64,000 nt of DNA, taken from assembly GCF_031583065.1 (NCBI RefSeq), contig NZ_CP134053.1, forward strand, positions 248,001 through 312,000, written 5' to 3'. Positions 25,498-34,099 of the stretch are shown one piece after another. Source of the stretch: Streptomyces sp. CGMCC 4.7035. GTDB lineage: Bacteria; Actinomycetota; Actinomycetes; Streptomycetales; Streptomycetaceae. Position 1 is the first letter of the stretch; each line of letters starts with the position of its first letter. Both the position numbers and the translations under genes were made by a program. The notes under the pieces are model-generated. The model searched no databases. It worked only from the letters and a program-made list of their open reading frames with translations, and was not told where the DNA came from.

Positions 25498-26844
25498 GTG
25501 ACCGAGACGACCCAGACGCAGACGACGCCGGACAGTGCGTACAGCGCGTACAAGCCGAGCAGCCCGGAGTTCCGGGCGGCGGCTGACGCCCTGCGCGGGC
25601 TGCGGCAGGACCTGTTCCACGACGCCTTCGCCTACCGCCCGTTGCCCCGCATGAGCGTCGACCGCCCGCTCACCCGGCGGCTGTCCGGACGCATGCGGGA
25701 GAGGGCGGCCTGGCTTCCGCACGCGACGGTGGCGACGGCCGGTGTGTTGGCGATGTTCTTGGCCTGGGCGAGCGGCGGCGGCAGTACGGCGGCCCTGCTG
25801 TGCGGCCTGCTGGCCCTGGCCCCGGTGCTGCTGACGCTGGTCCGCCCGGTCGGAGCCTTCTGGCTGTCCCTCGCGGCCACCGCGGCCGCGGCCGTCGTGG
25901 GCACGTCCTGGGCCAACTGGCCGTGGCTGCCCGGCAGCTTCCTCTCGCACCTGACGGTGCTGACCGTCGTGGCGATACGCACGCGGCCGCGCACGGCGGC
26001 GTGGATGTGGGTGTTCACCGCGGCCTATGGCTTCTTCGTCAGGACCGGCTTCGGTTGGAACCACTACAGCACCAACATCGCACCCATGCTGTTCCTCTCT
26101 GCCCTCGCCCTGCTGGCCGTCACGGTCTGGCACATACGCCGCTCCGCGGAGCGGGAGATGACCGCCCAGCAGACGGTGACCGCGCACGAGCGTTCCCGCC
26201 GCACCCTGCTGGAGGAGCGCACTACGATCGCCCGGGAGCTGCACGACGTGGTCGCCCACCACATGTCGGTGGTCGCCATCCAGGCGGAGGCCGCGCCCTA
26301 CCGTGTCGAGAACCCGCCGCCGGAGCTGGAGAAGGCCTTCGCCACGATCCGGGAGAACGCGGTGGCGGCCCTGACCGAGCTGCGCCGCGTGCTGGGTGTC
26401 GTACGGGCCGAGGACTACGAGGCCCCGGACGCCCCGCAGCCCACCCTGGCCGACCTGGACGCCCTGCTGGCCAATGTGCGGGAGGCGGGCCTGACCGCCG
26501 ACAAGGTGGTCACGGGCGCGGTGCGGGAACTCCCGCAGGGCGTCGAGCTGTCGGCGTACCGCATCGTCCAGGAGGCGCTCAGCAACACGCTGCGGCACGC
26601 ACCGGGCGCCACGGCTCGTGTGGAGATCGGCTACGTACTCGGCGGTCTGGGCCTGCGCATAGTCAACGGCCCGGCGCCGACGGTCGCGCTGCGGAAGTCG
26701 ACCCATGGCGCGGGGCACGGCATCACGGGCATGCGTGAACGGGTCTCGATGCTGAACGGCGAGATGACGGCGGGGGAGACGGACGACGGAGGGTATGAGG
26801 TGACGGTGTTCCTGCCGGTGGTCACGGCGGAGGACCCCACGTGA
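25498..26844 (+). CDS. Sensor histidine kinase (NarL/DesK type), pair 2
   Basis: A 448-aa paralogue of the kinase at 23089. About five transmembrane helices (residues 70-205) precede the HisKA_3 helix SRRTLLEERTTIARELHDVVAHHMSVVAIQAEAA with His249, and the HATPase_c domain (VQEALSNTLRHAPGATARVEI, GAGHGITGMRERVSML). GTG at 25498. Its stop overlaps the next start (GTGA). The sensing part differs most from pair 1, while the kinase core is strongly conserved, as expected for duplicated systems that have changed signal. Confidence 0.92.
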   Translation: MTETTQTQTTPDSAYSAYKPSSPEFRAAADALRGLRQDLFHDAFAYRPLPRMSVDRPLTRRLSGRMRERAAWLPHATVATAGVLAMFLAWASGGGSTAALLCGLLALAPVLLTLVRPVGAFWLSLAATAAAAVVGTSWANWPWLPGSFLSHLTVLTVVAIRTRPRTAAWMWVFTAAYGFFVRTGFGWNHYSTNIAPMLFLSALALLAVTVWHIRRSAEREMTAQQTVTAHERSRRTLLEERTTIARELHDVVAHHMSVVAIQAEAAPYRVENPPPELEKAFATIRENAVAALTELRRVLGVVRAEDYEAPDAPQPTLADLDALLANVREAGLTADKVVTGAVRELPQGVELSAYRIVQEALSNTLRHAPGATARVEIGYVLGGLGLRIVNGPAPTVALRKSTHGAGHGITGMRERVSMLNGEMTAGETDDGGYEVTVFLPVVTAEDPT

Positions 26845-27515
26845 CGGGGGGCACCATCCGCGTACTGATCGCCGACGACCAGATGATGGTCCGCGAGGGC
26901 TTCTCGGTGCTGCTCGGGGCGATGCCGGACATCGAGGTCGTCGGGGAGGCGGTCAACGGGCGGGAGGCGGTCGAGCGGGTCCGTGAACTGGCCCCTGACG
27001 TCGTGCTGATGGACATCCGCATGCCGGAGCTGAACGGCATCGAGGCGACCCGGGAGATCGTTGCCGCGAACGGGTCGGCGAAGGTGCTGGTGCTGACCAC
27101 GTTCGACCTCGACGAGTACGTCTACCAGGCACTGCGGGCGGGAGCCTCCGGTTTCCTCCTCAAGGACGCGTCGGCGCGCCAGCTCGCCGACGGGGTGCGG
27201 GTGGTGGCGTCCGGCGAGGCCCTGCTGGCTCCCTCGGTGACCAAGCGGCTGATCTCGGAGTTCTCGAAGCTGTCCGAGCGACCGCGCCTCGTCCCCACCG
27301 CGCAGGGGGCGTACGGCGATCTGACCGAGCGGGAGACGGAGGTGCTGGTGCTCATCGCGCAGGGCCTGTCGAACGCGGAGATCGCCGAGCGGCTGGTGGT
27401 CGCGGAGTCGACGATCAAGACCCATGTGAGCCGGATCCTGGTGAAGCTGGGCCTCAGGGACCGGACGCAGGCGGCGGTGTTCGCGTACGAGGCGAGGCTG
27501 GTGACACCCGGCTGA
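26841..27515 (+). CDS. LuxR-family response regulator, pair 2
   Basis: A 224-aa NarL-type regulator with the same layout as the one at 24648: acidic pair D12-D13, phospho-acceptor D58, and HTH LTERETEVLVLIAQGLSNAEIAERLVVAESTIKTHVSRIL. GTG at 26841 overlaps the kinase stop by 4 bp. The recognition-helix region differs from pair 1 at a few positions (AESTIKTHVSRI versus AEQTVKTHVGRI), so the two may bind related but not identical sites. Confidence 0.95.
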   Translation: MTGGTIRVLIADDQMMVREGFSVLLGAMPDIEVVGEAVNGREAVERVRELAPDVVLMDIRMPELNGIEATREIVAANGSAKVLVLTTFDLDEYVYQALRAGASGFLLKDASARQLADGVRVVASGEALLAPSVTKRLISEFSKLSERPRLVPTAQGAYGDLTERETEVLVLIAQGLSNAEIAERLVVAESTIKTHVSRILVKLGLRDRTQAAVFAYEARLVTPG

Positions 27516-27573
27516 CACCGCCGGGAGGTCGCAGCCGGCAAGACGCCTCTGGTCAGAGAGGGGGAGGCCGGGC

Positions 27574-27579
27574 TAGCGT
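27574..27579 (+). promoter_or_regulatory. Putative -10 TAGCGT of the P450 gene (leaderless)
   Basis: TAGCGT ends 6 nt before the ATG at 27586 with no ribosome binding site. Confidence 0.5.
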
Positions 27580-27585
27580 CCGGGC

Positions 27586-28806
27586 ATGGCAGTCCGATCC
27601 GACCTCGCGTTCGACCCCTGGAACCCGGCGTTCGTCGCCGACCCGTACCCCGCCTATGCCGAGCTGCGTGCGCGGGGCCGTGTGCACTACTACGAGCCCA
27701 GTGACCAGTGGCTGATCCCGCACCACGCGGACGTGTCGGCGCTGCTGCGTGACCGGCGCCTCGGTCGGACGTACCAGCACCGGTTCACGCACGAGGACTT
27801 CGGACGGACGGCGCCGCCGCCCGAGCACGAGCCGTTCCACACCCTCAACGACCACGGCATGCTGGACCTGGAGCCGCCGGACCACACCCGCATCCGGCGG
27901 CTGGTGTCGAAGGCGTTCACGCCGCGGACCGTGGAGCAGCTCAAGCCGTATGTGCACGGGCTGGCCGGCGATCTGGTGTCCCGGCTGGTGGAGGCGGGCG
28001 GGGGCGACCTGCTGACGGACGTCGCCGAGCCGCTGCCGGTCGCGGTGATCGCCGAGATGCTGGGCATCCCGCAGGCGGACCGCCCGCTGCTGCGGCCCTG
28101 GTCGGCGGACATCTGCGGGATGTACGAGCTGAGCCCGTCCGAGGAGACGGCGCGCAGGGCGGTGCGGGCGTCGGTCGAGTTCTCGGAGTACCTCCGGGAG
28201 CTGATCGCGACGCGCCGCGAGCATCCCGGCGAGGACCTGATCTCGGGGCTGATCGCGGCCCACGACGAGGGCGACCGGCTGACCGAGCAGGAGATGATCT
28301 CGACCTGTGTCCTGCTCCTGAACGCGGGGCACGAGGCGACGGTGAACGCGACGGTCAACGGCTGGTGGACGCTGTTCCGCCACCCCGACCAGCTGGCGGC
28401 CCTGCGCGCGGACCACTCGCTCGTCCCGTCCGCCGTGGAGGAGCTGATGCGGTACGACACCCCGCTCCAGCTCTTCGAGCGCTGGGTGCTGGACGAGATC
28501 GAGATCGACGGCACCACGATCCCGCGCGGCGCGGAGATCGCGATGCTGTTCGGCTCGGCGAACCACGACGCCGCGGTGTTCGACGCCCCGGACAGGCTGG
28601 ACCTGACCCGCAAGGACAACCCGCACATCTCCTTCAGCGCGGGCATCCACTACTGCATCGGCGCGCCGCTCGCCCGTATCGAGCTGGCGGCCTCCATGAC
28701 GGCCCTGCTGGAGAAGGCGCCGACGCTGCGCCTGGCGGCGGAGCCGGAGCGGAAGCCGAACTTCGTGATCCGCGGGCTGGAGGGGCTGAGCGTGGAGATC
28801 GGCTGA
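27586..28806 (+). CDS. Cytochrome P450 (CYP107-like)
   Basis: A 406-aa heme monooxygenase. The I-helix AGHEATVNAT lacks the usual Thr position variation and looks functional; the K-helix EELMRYDTP supplies ExxR, and the heme loop FSAGIHYCIGAPLARIELAA carries the Cys ligand. Full length for a bacterial class I P450, which needs separate ferredoxin and reductase; none is adjacent. From memory S. coelicolor has the conserved CYP107U1 in this neighbourhood, so this is probably its orthologue; that should be verified. The substrate is unknown. Confidence 0.9.
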   Translation: MAVRSDLAFDPWNPAFVADPYPAYAELRARGRVHYYEPSDQWLIPHHADVSALLRDRRLGRTYQHRFTHEDFGRTAPPPEHEPFHTLNDHGMLDLEPPDHTRIRRLVSKAFTPRTVEQLKPYVHGLAGDLVSRLVEAGGGDLLTDVAEPLPVAVIAEMLGIPQADRPLLRPWSADICGMYELSPSEETARRAVRASVEFSEYLRELIATRREHPGEDLISGLIAAHDEGDRLTEQEMISTCVLLLNAGHEATVNATVNGWWTLFRHPDQLAALRADHSLVPSAVEELMRYDTPLQLFERWVLDEIEIDGTTIPRGAEIAMLFGSANHDAAVFDAPDRLDLTRKDNPHISFSAGIHYCIGAPLARIELAASMTALLEKAPTLRLAAEPERKPNFVIRGLEGLSVEIG

Positions 28807-28848
28807 TCACCTGTCCGGCTGAGCATGTGGGCGACGGCCAGGCTCACT

Positions 28849-28918
28849 GGCGACTGGCGACTGGCGACTGGCGACCGGCGACCGGCGACCGGCGACCGAC
28901 GACTGGTGACCGGTGACC
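28849..28918. repeat. 7-bp tandem repeat x10 downstream of the P450 gene
   Basis: Ten heptamers of the form GGCGACT/GGCGACC/GGTGACC in register from 28849 to 28918, 42 bp after the P450 stop; decayed copies continue to about 29020. No gene lies in 28807-29040, which is otherwise the space between convergent genes. Confidence 0.92.
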
Positions 28919-29040
28919 AGTAACGGCTGAGGGGCGACGGGTGACGGCTGATGACCGGCGACCGGCGACGGGTGACAGCTGATGGGTGACGGGCGATGGG
29001 GGCCGATGGCCGGAGACGGACCGGCCCCGATCGTCCACCC

Positions 29041-30651
29041 TCAGGCCGTCAGATCCCGTCTCCGCAGCCCCGCCAGCCCCCCGGCCACCAGCACCACCGC
29101 GATTCCGGTCAGCGTCAGCACCGGCCCCCACGTCATCTCCCCACCCGGCAGCTTCGGCAGATGTCCGTACGGCGACGCGTCCAGTACCGCCCGCGGCAGA
29201 TCCAGCGCGGGCCCGACCCAGCCGATCAGCAGCGCCGCCCCGGCCACGCCCCACGCCGCCACCGCACCCCGCGGCAGTACGCCGTACACCAGAACGGCCA
29301 GGCCGCCGATCACCCACACCGCGGGCAACTGGACCAGGCAGGCGCCCAGGATCGGGCCGACCTCCTTGCCATAGCCCGCCGCGAAGCCCAGGCCCGCGAG
29401 GAGCATGATCAGCGCGGAGCCACCGAAGGCGATCAGCAGATGGCCGGCGGCCCAGCGCAGCCGGCCCACCGCGTTCGCCAGCACCGGTTCCGCCCGCCCC
29501 GAGGACTCCTCGCCGTACAGGCGCAGTACGGACGCCACGATGTACAGGGCCGCGACCAGGCCCATGATCCCCACCATGGCCGCGAGGAACGCGTCCGTCA
29601 GCCCGGACTGGCCGCCCATGCGCTCGAAGATCTCGCGCGCCTTCTTGTTGTCGCCGACGAGGTTCGTCGCGCCCTCCGTCATCCCTCCGTAGACGACCCC
29701 GGCGAGGAAGAAGCCGACGCTCCAGCCCAGTACGCTGCCGCGCTGCAGCCGCCAGGCCAGGGCGCCGGCCGAGCCCAGGCGGCCTGCTGCGGGGCCGGGC
29801 CGAGTGGGCAGGAAGCTCATGCCGATGTCGCGGCGCCCGGCGAGTCCGTACGCCACCGCGCTCTGGATCAGCACGGCCGCGGCGAAGAACAGGAGCACCC
29901 ACCAGCGTTCATCCGCGTACGGCCGTTCGTTCTCCAGCCAGCCGAGCGGGGAGAGCCAGGTCAGCGCGGACGAGCCGTCGTTCGTCGCCGCGTCGCCCGC
30001 CGCGCGCAGGACGAAGGCGGCCCCCAGTACCGCCGCCGTCAGCCCGCGCGCCAGCCGTGCGCTCTCCGTCAGCTGCGCGACGATCGCCGCCATGGTGGCG
30101 AAGACCATGCCGACTCCGGCCACACCGAGCCCGAACGCCACCGCCCCCGCCCGGCCCTGGCCCGCCAGTCCCGCCGTGATGAGCAGCGCCAGTACGCCGT
30201 TCGCGACCGCCGCGGTCAGCAGCGCCGCCGTCAGCGGGGCCCGTCGCCCCACCATCGCCGACGAGATCAGTTCCTGCCGTCCGCTCTCCTCCTCGTCCCG
30301 GGTGTGCCGTACGACGACGAGCAGGCTCATGACCGCGGCGAGCAGTCCGGCGTAGACGCCGACGCGCCAGGCGGTGAGCGCGCCGAGCGACTCGCCGAGG
30401 ACCGGTCCGACCATCGCGCGCAGCGAGGTGTTGGTGGCGATCTGGGCGGACAGGTCGGCGCGCTCGGCCGGGGTGCCGTACAGGCCCTTGAGGGTGCCCG
30501 GCATCGACAGCACCATCAGCGCGTTGACCGCGACCCAGACCGGGATCACCACCCGGTCCTGGCGCAGGGCGAACCTGAGCAGCGTTCCCGCACCGGCCAG
30601 TTGACGGTTTCTTCCGGCCCGTACCGCGACGGCCGGTGTCACGGCGGTCAT
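29041..30651 (-). CDS. ABC exporter permease (ABC-2 type)
   Basis: A 536-aa integral membrane protein with about 12 hydrophobic segments, beginning [25 protein letters not shown] and containing two internally similar halves, as in actinobacterial antibiotic-type ABC-2 permeases. Its ATG start overlaps the ATPase stop by 4 bp (ATGA), so the two form a transporter. The efflux substrate is probably hydrophobic; this is inferred from family. Divergent regulator at 31666. Confidence 0.85.
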   Translation of the reverse strand: MTAVTPAVAVRAGRNRQLAGAGTLLRFALRQDRVVIPVWVAVNALMVLSMPGTLKGLYGTPAERADLSAQIATNTSLRAMVGPVLGESLGALTAWRVGVYAGLLAAVMSLLVVVRHTRDEEESGRQELISSAMVGRRAPLTAALLTAAVANGVLALLITAGLAGQGRAGAVAFGLGVAGVGMVFATMAAIVAQLTESARLARGLTAAVLGAAFVLRAAGDAATNDGSSALTWLSPLGWLENERPYADERWWVLLFFAAAVLIQSAVAYGLAGRRDIGMSFLPTRPGPAAGRLGSAGALAWRLQRGSVLGWSVGFFLAGVVYGGMTEGATNLVGDNKKAREIFERMGGQSGLTDAFLAAMVGIMGLVAALYIVASVLRLYGEESSGRAEPVLANAVGRLRWAAGHLLIAFGGSALIMLLAGLGFAAGYGKEVGPILGACLVQLPAVWVIGGLAVLVYGVLPRGAVAAWGVAGAALLIGWVGPALDLPRAVLDASPYGHLPKLPGGEMTWGPVLTLTGIAVVLVAGGLAGLRRRDLTA

Positions 30652-31562
30652 CGGGCCATCGCCTCTTCTCCGGAGGGCAGCTCGTCCTGGTAGTGCCGCA
30701 AAAACAGCTCCTCCAGCGTCGGTGGTGTCGACGTCAGCGACCGCACACCCGACTCGCTCAGCGACCGCAGCACCGCGTCCAGCTTGTCGGTGTCGACCTG
30801 GAGCTTGACCCGATGGCCCTGTACGTCGAGGTCATGGACGCCGGGCAGGTGGGCAAGGCCGTTGGGCGGGCCCGCGAGTTCGGCGGTGACGCTGGTACGG
30901 GTCAGATGGCGCAGGTCGGCGAGCGAGCCGCTCTCGACCGTCCGGCCCTTGCGGATGATGCTCACCCGGTCGCAGAGCTCCTCGACCTCGCTGAGGATGT
31001 GCGAGGACAGCAGGATCGTGCGGCCGCGGTCGCGCTCCTCCTCCACACAGCGCTGGAAGACCTCCTCCATCAGCGGGTCGAGGCCCGACGTCGGCTCGTC
31101 CAGGATCAGCAGGTCGACGTCCGAGGCGAAGGCGGCGACGAGGGCGACCTTCTGCCGGTTGCCCTTGGAGTACGTCCGCCCCTTCTTCGTCGGGTCGAGC
31201 TCGAACCGCTCGATCAGCTCCGCCCGGCGCCGCCGGTCGAGGCCTCCGCGCAGTCGGCCGTACAGGTCGATGACCTCGCCGCCGGACAGGTTGCGCCACA
31301 GCGTCACGTCCCCGGGCACGTACGCGACCCTGCGGTGCAGTTCCACGGCGTCCGTCCACGGGTCGCGGCCCAGCACCTGGGCGGCGCCGGAGTCGGCGCG
31401 CAGCAGTCCGAGCAGGACCCGGATGGTGGTGGACTTCCCGGCGCCGTTGGGGCCCAGGAAGCCGTGGACCTCGCCGGTCTCGACGCCCAGGTCGAGGCCG
31501 TCCAGCGCGTGCGTCCTGCCGAACGACTTGTGCAGTCCCGAGACGGTGATGGCCTTGGTCAT
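30648..31562 (-). CDS. ABC exporter ATP-binding protein
   Basis: A 304-aa ATPase: Walker [17 protein letters not shown], signature [15 protein letters not shown] (a YSKGN variant of LSGGQ, common in this subfamily), Walker [16 protein letters not shown]-loop [10 protein letters not shown]. The C-terminal ~80 residues form the extra domain of the DrrA-like subfamily. ATG at 31562. It is divergent from, and probably controlled by, the regulator at 31666, with a palindrome between them. Confidence 0.93.
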   Translation of the reverse strand: MTKAITVSGLHKSFGRTHALDGLDLGVETGEVHGFLGPNGAGKSTTIRVLLGLLRADSGAAQVLGRDPWTDAVELHRRVAYVPGDVTLWRNLSGGEVIDLYGRLRGGLDRRRRAELIERFELDPTKKGRTYSKGNRQKVALVAAFASDVDLLILDEPTSGLDPLMEEVFQRCVEEERDRGRTILLSSHILSEVEELCDRVSIIRKGRTVESGSLADLRHLTRTSVTAELAGPPNGLAHLPGVHDLDVQGHRVKLQVDTDKLDAVLRSLSESGVRSLTSTPPTLEELFLRHYQDELPSGEEAMAR

Positions 31563-31582
31563 GCCCCAGAACGTACGCTTCT

Positions 31583-31598
31583 TTCAGAAATTTGTGAA
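31583..31598. promoter_or_regulatory. Operator-like palindrome TTCAGAAATTTGTGAA
   Basis: TTCA-G-AAATTT-G-TGAA is symmetric at 14 of 16 positions and is unusually AT-rich for this genome. It lies 21 bp before the ABC ATPase start and 68 bp before the divergent regulator, whose -10 (TAGACT, 31624-31629) is close by. A likely binding site for that regulator. Confidence 0.6.
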
Positions 31599-31665
31599 GT
31601 TAAGGAAGGATGGAAAACGTGGGTAGACTCGACGAGGGTGCCTGACCAGGGGAGATGAGCCAGGG

Positions 31666-32169
31666 ATGACGGAGCCGAAGGCGGTGGGGCGGGAACGGGA
31701 TCCGGAGGCGGTCTCGCGGTTCGTGGAGCACTTCGCGGCGCAGCTCGTCGAGGCGGGGGTGCCGCGCATGCCGGCCCGCGTCTTCGGCGCACTGCTGGCC
31801 TCCGACGCCGGTACCCTCACCTCGGCCGAACTGGGCGAGCAGTTGCAGATCAGCCCCGCGGCGGTGTCCGGAGCGGTGCGCTACCTGGCGCAGGTGCACC
31901 TGGTGTCGCGGGAGCGGGAGCCGGGTTCGCGCCGGGAGCGGTACCGAGTGCACAGCAACCAGTGGTACGAGGCGCTCACCAACCGCGAGGCGCTCATCAA
32001 GCGCTGGGAGGAGGCCCTGCGCGAGGGCGTCACGAGCCTGGGCGCCGAGACCCCGGCGGGCCGCCGCCTCGCGGAGACCCTCGCCTTCTTCGAGTTCGTC
32101 GAGGGGGAGGTCGAGGCGATGATGGAGCGCTGGCGCGTACACCGGGACAGGACGTTCGGTCGCTCATAG
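31666..32169 (+). CDS. GbsR/MarR-type transcriptional regulator
   Basis: A 167-aa winged-helix protein: N-terminal helix RFVEHFAAQLVEAGVPRMPARVFGALL, HTH TSAELGEQLQISPAAVSGAVRYLAQVHLV, wing SREREPGSRRERYRV, and a C-terminal dimerisation helix. This is the GbsR-like MarR subgroup that usually represses the divergent ABC exporter. ATG at 31666, with AGGGGAG 16-22 nt upstream and GAGCCAGGG closer. A 16-bp palindrome lies between the two operons. Confidence 0.88.
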   Translation: MTEPKAVGRERDPEAVSRFVEHFAAQLVEAGVPRMPARVFGALLASDAGTLTSAELGEQLQISPAAVSGAVRYLAQVHLVSREREPGSRRERYRVHSNQWYEALTNREALIKRWEEALREGVTSLGAETPAGRRLAETLAFFEFVEGEVEAMMERWRVHRDRTFGRS

Positions 32170-32181
32170 CCACTGGCCGCA

Positions 32182-32254
32182 TAGCTGCGGGCAGTCGTGC
32201 CTTCCCCCAGTGCCTTAAGGGCCTGGGGGGACCCCAGGGCGGCACGGGTGGGCG
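32182..32254 (+). repeat. Dispersed hairpin repeat, copy B
   Basis: Matches copies A (11825-11897) and C (54757-54823): TAGCTGCGGGCAGTCGTGCC, then TTCCCCCAGTGCCTTAAGGG and a CCCAGGGCGGCACGGGTGGG tail. It starts 12 bp past the regulator stop, between convergent genes, where its hairpin could terminate both transcripts. Confidence 0.9.
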
Positions 32255-32263
32255 CTGGGGGTA

Positions 32264-32287
32264 CCCCCTGCTCGAAGAGCTTGGGGG
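32264..32287. repeat. Second palindromic repeat (CCCCCTGCTC / GAGCTTGGGGG)
   Basis: CCCCCTGCTC-GAA-GAGCTTGGGGG folds into a near-perfect hairpin directly after dispersed repeat B. Elements of this kind are, from memory, frequent in Streptomyces intergenic DNA. It is followed at 32319-32348 by three copies of the 10-bp unit GGCCGACCCC. Confidence 0.7.
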
Positions 32288-32369
32288 AGGCGCCCTGCAA
32301 GCGCCGGCAAGCGCCCCCCGGCCGACCCCGGCCGACCCCGGCCGACCCGCACAGCCAACCTCCGGAGGG

Positions 32370-33881
32370 CTACCGCTCCTTGGTCTCCTCCAGCACCGTC
32401 CGCCCCAGCAGCGCATACCGATCGGGCGACCGCCGCTTGAGGTACTGCGCGTACCCGACGCCGCCCACCGCGATCAGCGCGACCAGCCATGGCGTCGCCT
32501 TCAGTACCAGCGAGCCCGACTCAGGACCGGCCGCCACACCCATGTTGGACACCAGCAGCACGACCACCGCGAGCATCGCGACACCGCCGAGGAGCGGGGC
32601 GGTGAGGGTCCTGAACCAGTGCCGGCTCTCGGGGTGGTTCTTGCGGAAGTAGACCAGCACCGCGAAGGAGCACACGGCCTGCACGACGAGGATCGCCATC
32701 GTGCCGAGGATGGCGAGCAGGACGTACGTACCGGTGTACGGGTCCTTGCCCGCGAGCCAGAACGCCCCGATCAGCACCCCGCTGACCACCGTCTGCACCA
32801 GGCCCGCGATGTGCGGCGACCCGTGCTGGGGGTGGGTGCGCCCGACGGTCCGCTGCAGTGACGGCAGCACGCCCTCGCGGCCCAGCGCGTACATGTAGCG
32901 GGCGGCGCAGTTGTGGAACGCCATGCCGCACGCCAGCGAACCGGTGATCATCAGCCACTGCATGACGACGACCGCCCAGTGGCCGACGTAGTGCTCGGTG
33001 GGGTTGAAGAAGAGGGCGAGCGGGTTCGCCGAGGACGCCGCCTTCAGGGCCTCCGCCTCGCCGTTGCCCGTGATGGCCATCCATGACACGAAGACGTAGA
33101 AGACGCCGACGCCCAGGACCGAGATCATCGTCGCCTTGGGGATGATCTTCTTCGGGTCGCGGGACTCCTCGCCGTACATCGCCGTCGACTCGAAGCCGAC
33201 CCACGACCAGAAGGCGAAGAAGAGCCCGAGCCCGGCGCTGGTCCCCTTGAAGGCGTTGACCGGGTTGACCGGGCCGAAGGTGAAGCCGTGCGGGCCGCCG
33301 CCGTGCAGGGCCACCGAGATCGCCATGGCCGCGAGGACCGTGACCTCGGTGGCCAGCAGCGCGACGAGCAGCTTCTCGGCGACGGACACGCCGAACCATG
33401 TCCCGGTCGCGTTGATCGCCAGCATCAGGATCGCGAATGCCCACCACGGCACGTCAACGCCCGTCTGGTCCTTGAGCGTTGTGGTCGCGAAGGTCGAGAA
33501 GATGCCGATCAGGGCCGGCTCGAAGACGACGTACGCGAAGGTGGCGAGGAGCCCCGACGCCAGGCCGACGGTGCGGCCGAGACCGTAGGAGATGAAGCCG
33601 TAGAAGGCGCCGGTCGAGGTGATGTGCTTCGCCATCGAAGTGAAGCCGACGGAAAAGATTGCCAGGACGACCATTGCGACGAGATAGCTCGCGGGGGCGC
33701 CGATGCCATTGCCCGCCGACACCATGAAGGGCACGTTGCCCGTCATCGCGGTGATCGGCGCGGCGGTGGCGACGGCCATGAACACCACGCCGAGCAGGCC
33801 CACGGCGTTGGGCTTCAGCCGGTGAACGACGCCGTCACCACTTGTCTTCGCGTCCGGGGCTACGCCCTCTTGTACTGCCAT
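32370..33881 (-). CDS. APC-family amino acid permease, probable ethanolamine importer
   Basis: A 503-aa transporter with about 12 transmembrane helices and APC-family motifs (GLLGVVFMAVATAAPITAMTGNVP at helix 1, SWVGFESTAMYGEESRDPKKIIPKA in the middle). ATG at 33881 has GGAAGGGG 7 nt upstream. It is divergent from eutB with 218 bp between, so uptake of ethanolamine for EutBC is the best guess; the substrate is inferred from context only. A TTGACA-like sequence on the minus strand (34001-34006) could be its -35. Confidence 0.85.
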   Translation of the reverse strand: MAVQEGVAPDAKTSGDGVVHRLKPNAVGLLGVVFMAVATAAPITAMTGNVPFMVSAGNGIGAPASYLVAMVVLAIFSVGFTSMAKHITSTGAFYGFISYGLGRTVGLASGLLATFAYVVFEPALIGIFSTFATTTLKDQTGVDVPWWAFAILMLAINATGTWFGVSVAEKLLVALLATEVTVLAAMAISVALHGGGPHGFTFGPVNPVNAFKGTSAGLGLFFAFWSWVGFESTAMYGEESRDPKKIIPKATMISVLGVGVFYVFVSWMAITGNGEAEALKAASSANPLALFFNPTEHYVGHWAVVVMQWLMITGSLACGMAFHNCAARYMYALGREGVLPSLQRTVGRTHPQHGSPHIAGLVQTVVSGVLIGAFWLAGKDPYTGTYVLLAILGTMAILVVQAVCSFAVLVYFRKNHPESRHWFRTLTAPLLGGVAMLAVVVLLVSNMGVAAGPESGSLVLKATPWLVALIAVGGVGYAQYLKRRSPDRYALLGRTVLEETKER

Positions 33882-34086
33882 CGGGTGGCCCCTTCCGTGG
33901 TGCCGTGACCACTGTTGCCGTGATCGCTCCGCGTACTGCTGCTGGAGTGGAACTCTGTGGCCCGAATGAGTCGGTCACGGGTGTCGGGGCGTTAAATGTT
34001 TGTCAATCAGACCTTTAGGAAACGGTCGGGGCGAACACTCCTGTTAACTCTCCGGCAGCCCGTGGACCGGGCTCGCGCCGCCCTCG

Positions 34087-34092
34087 TACGGT
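34087..34092 (+). promoter_or_regulatory. Putative -10 TACGGT of eutBC (leaderless)
   Basis: TACGGT ends 7 nt before the eutB ATG at 34100, with no ribosome binding site. Confidence 0.45.
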
Positions 34093-34099
34093 CGCCGGC

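Noticed and set aside
33961..34040. Possible GlnR box near eutB (GTTAA... GAAAC)
   Set aside because: Spacing does not fit GTnAC-n6-GAAAC; only single half-sites match.
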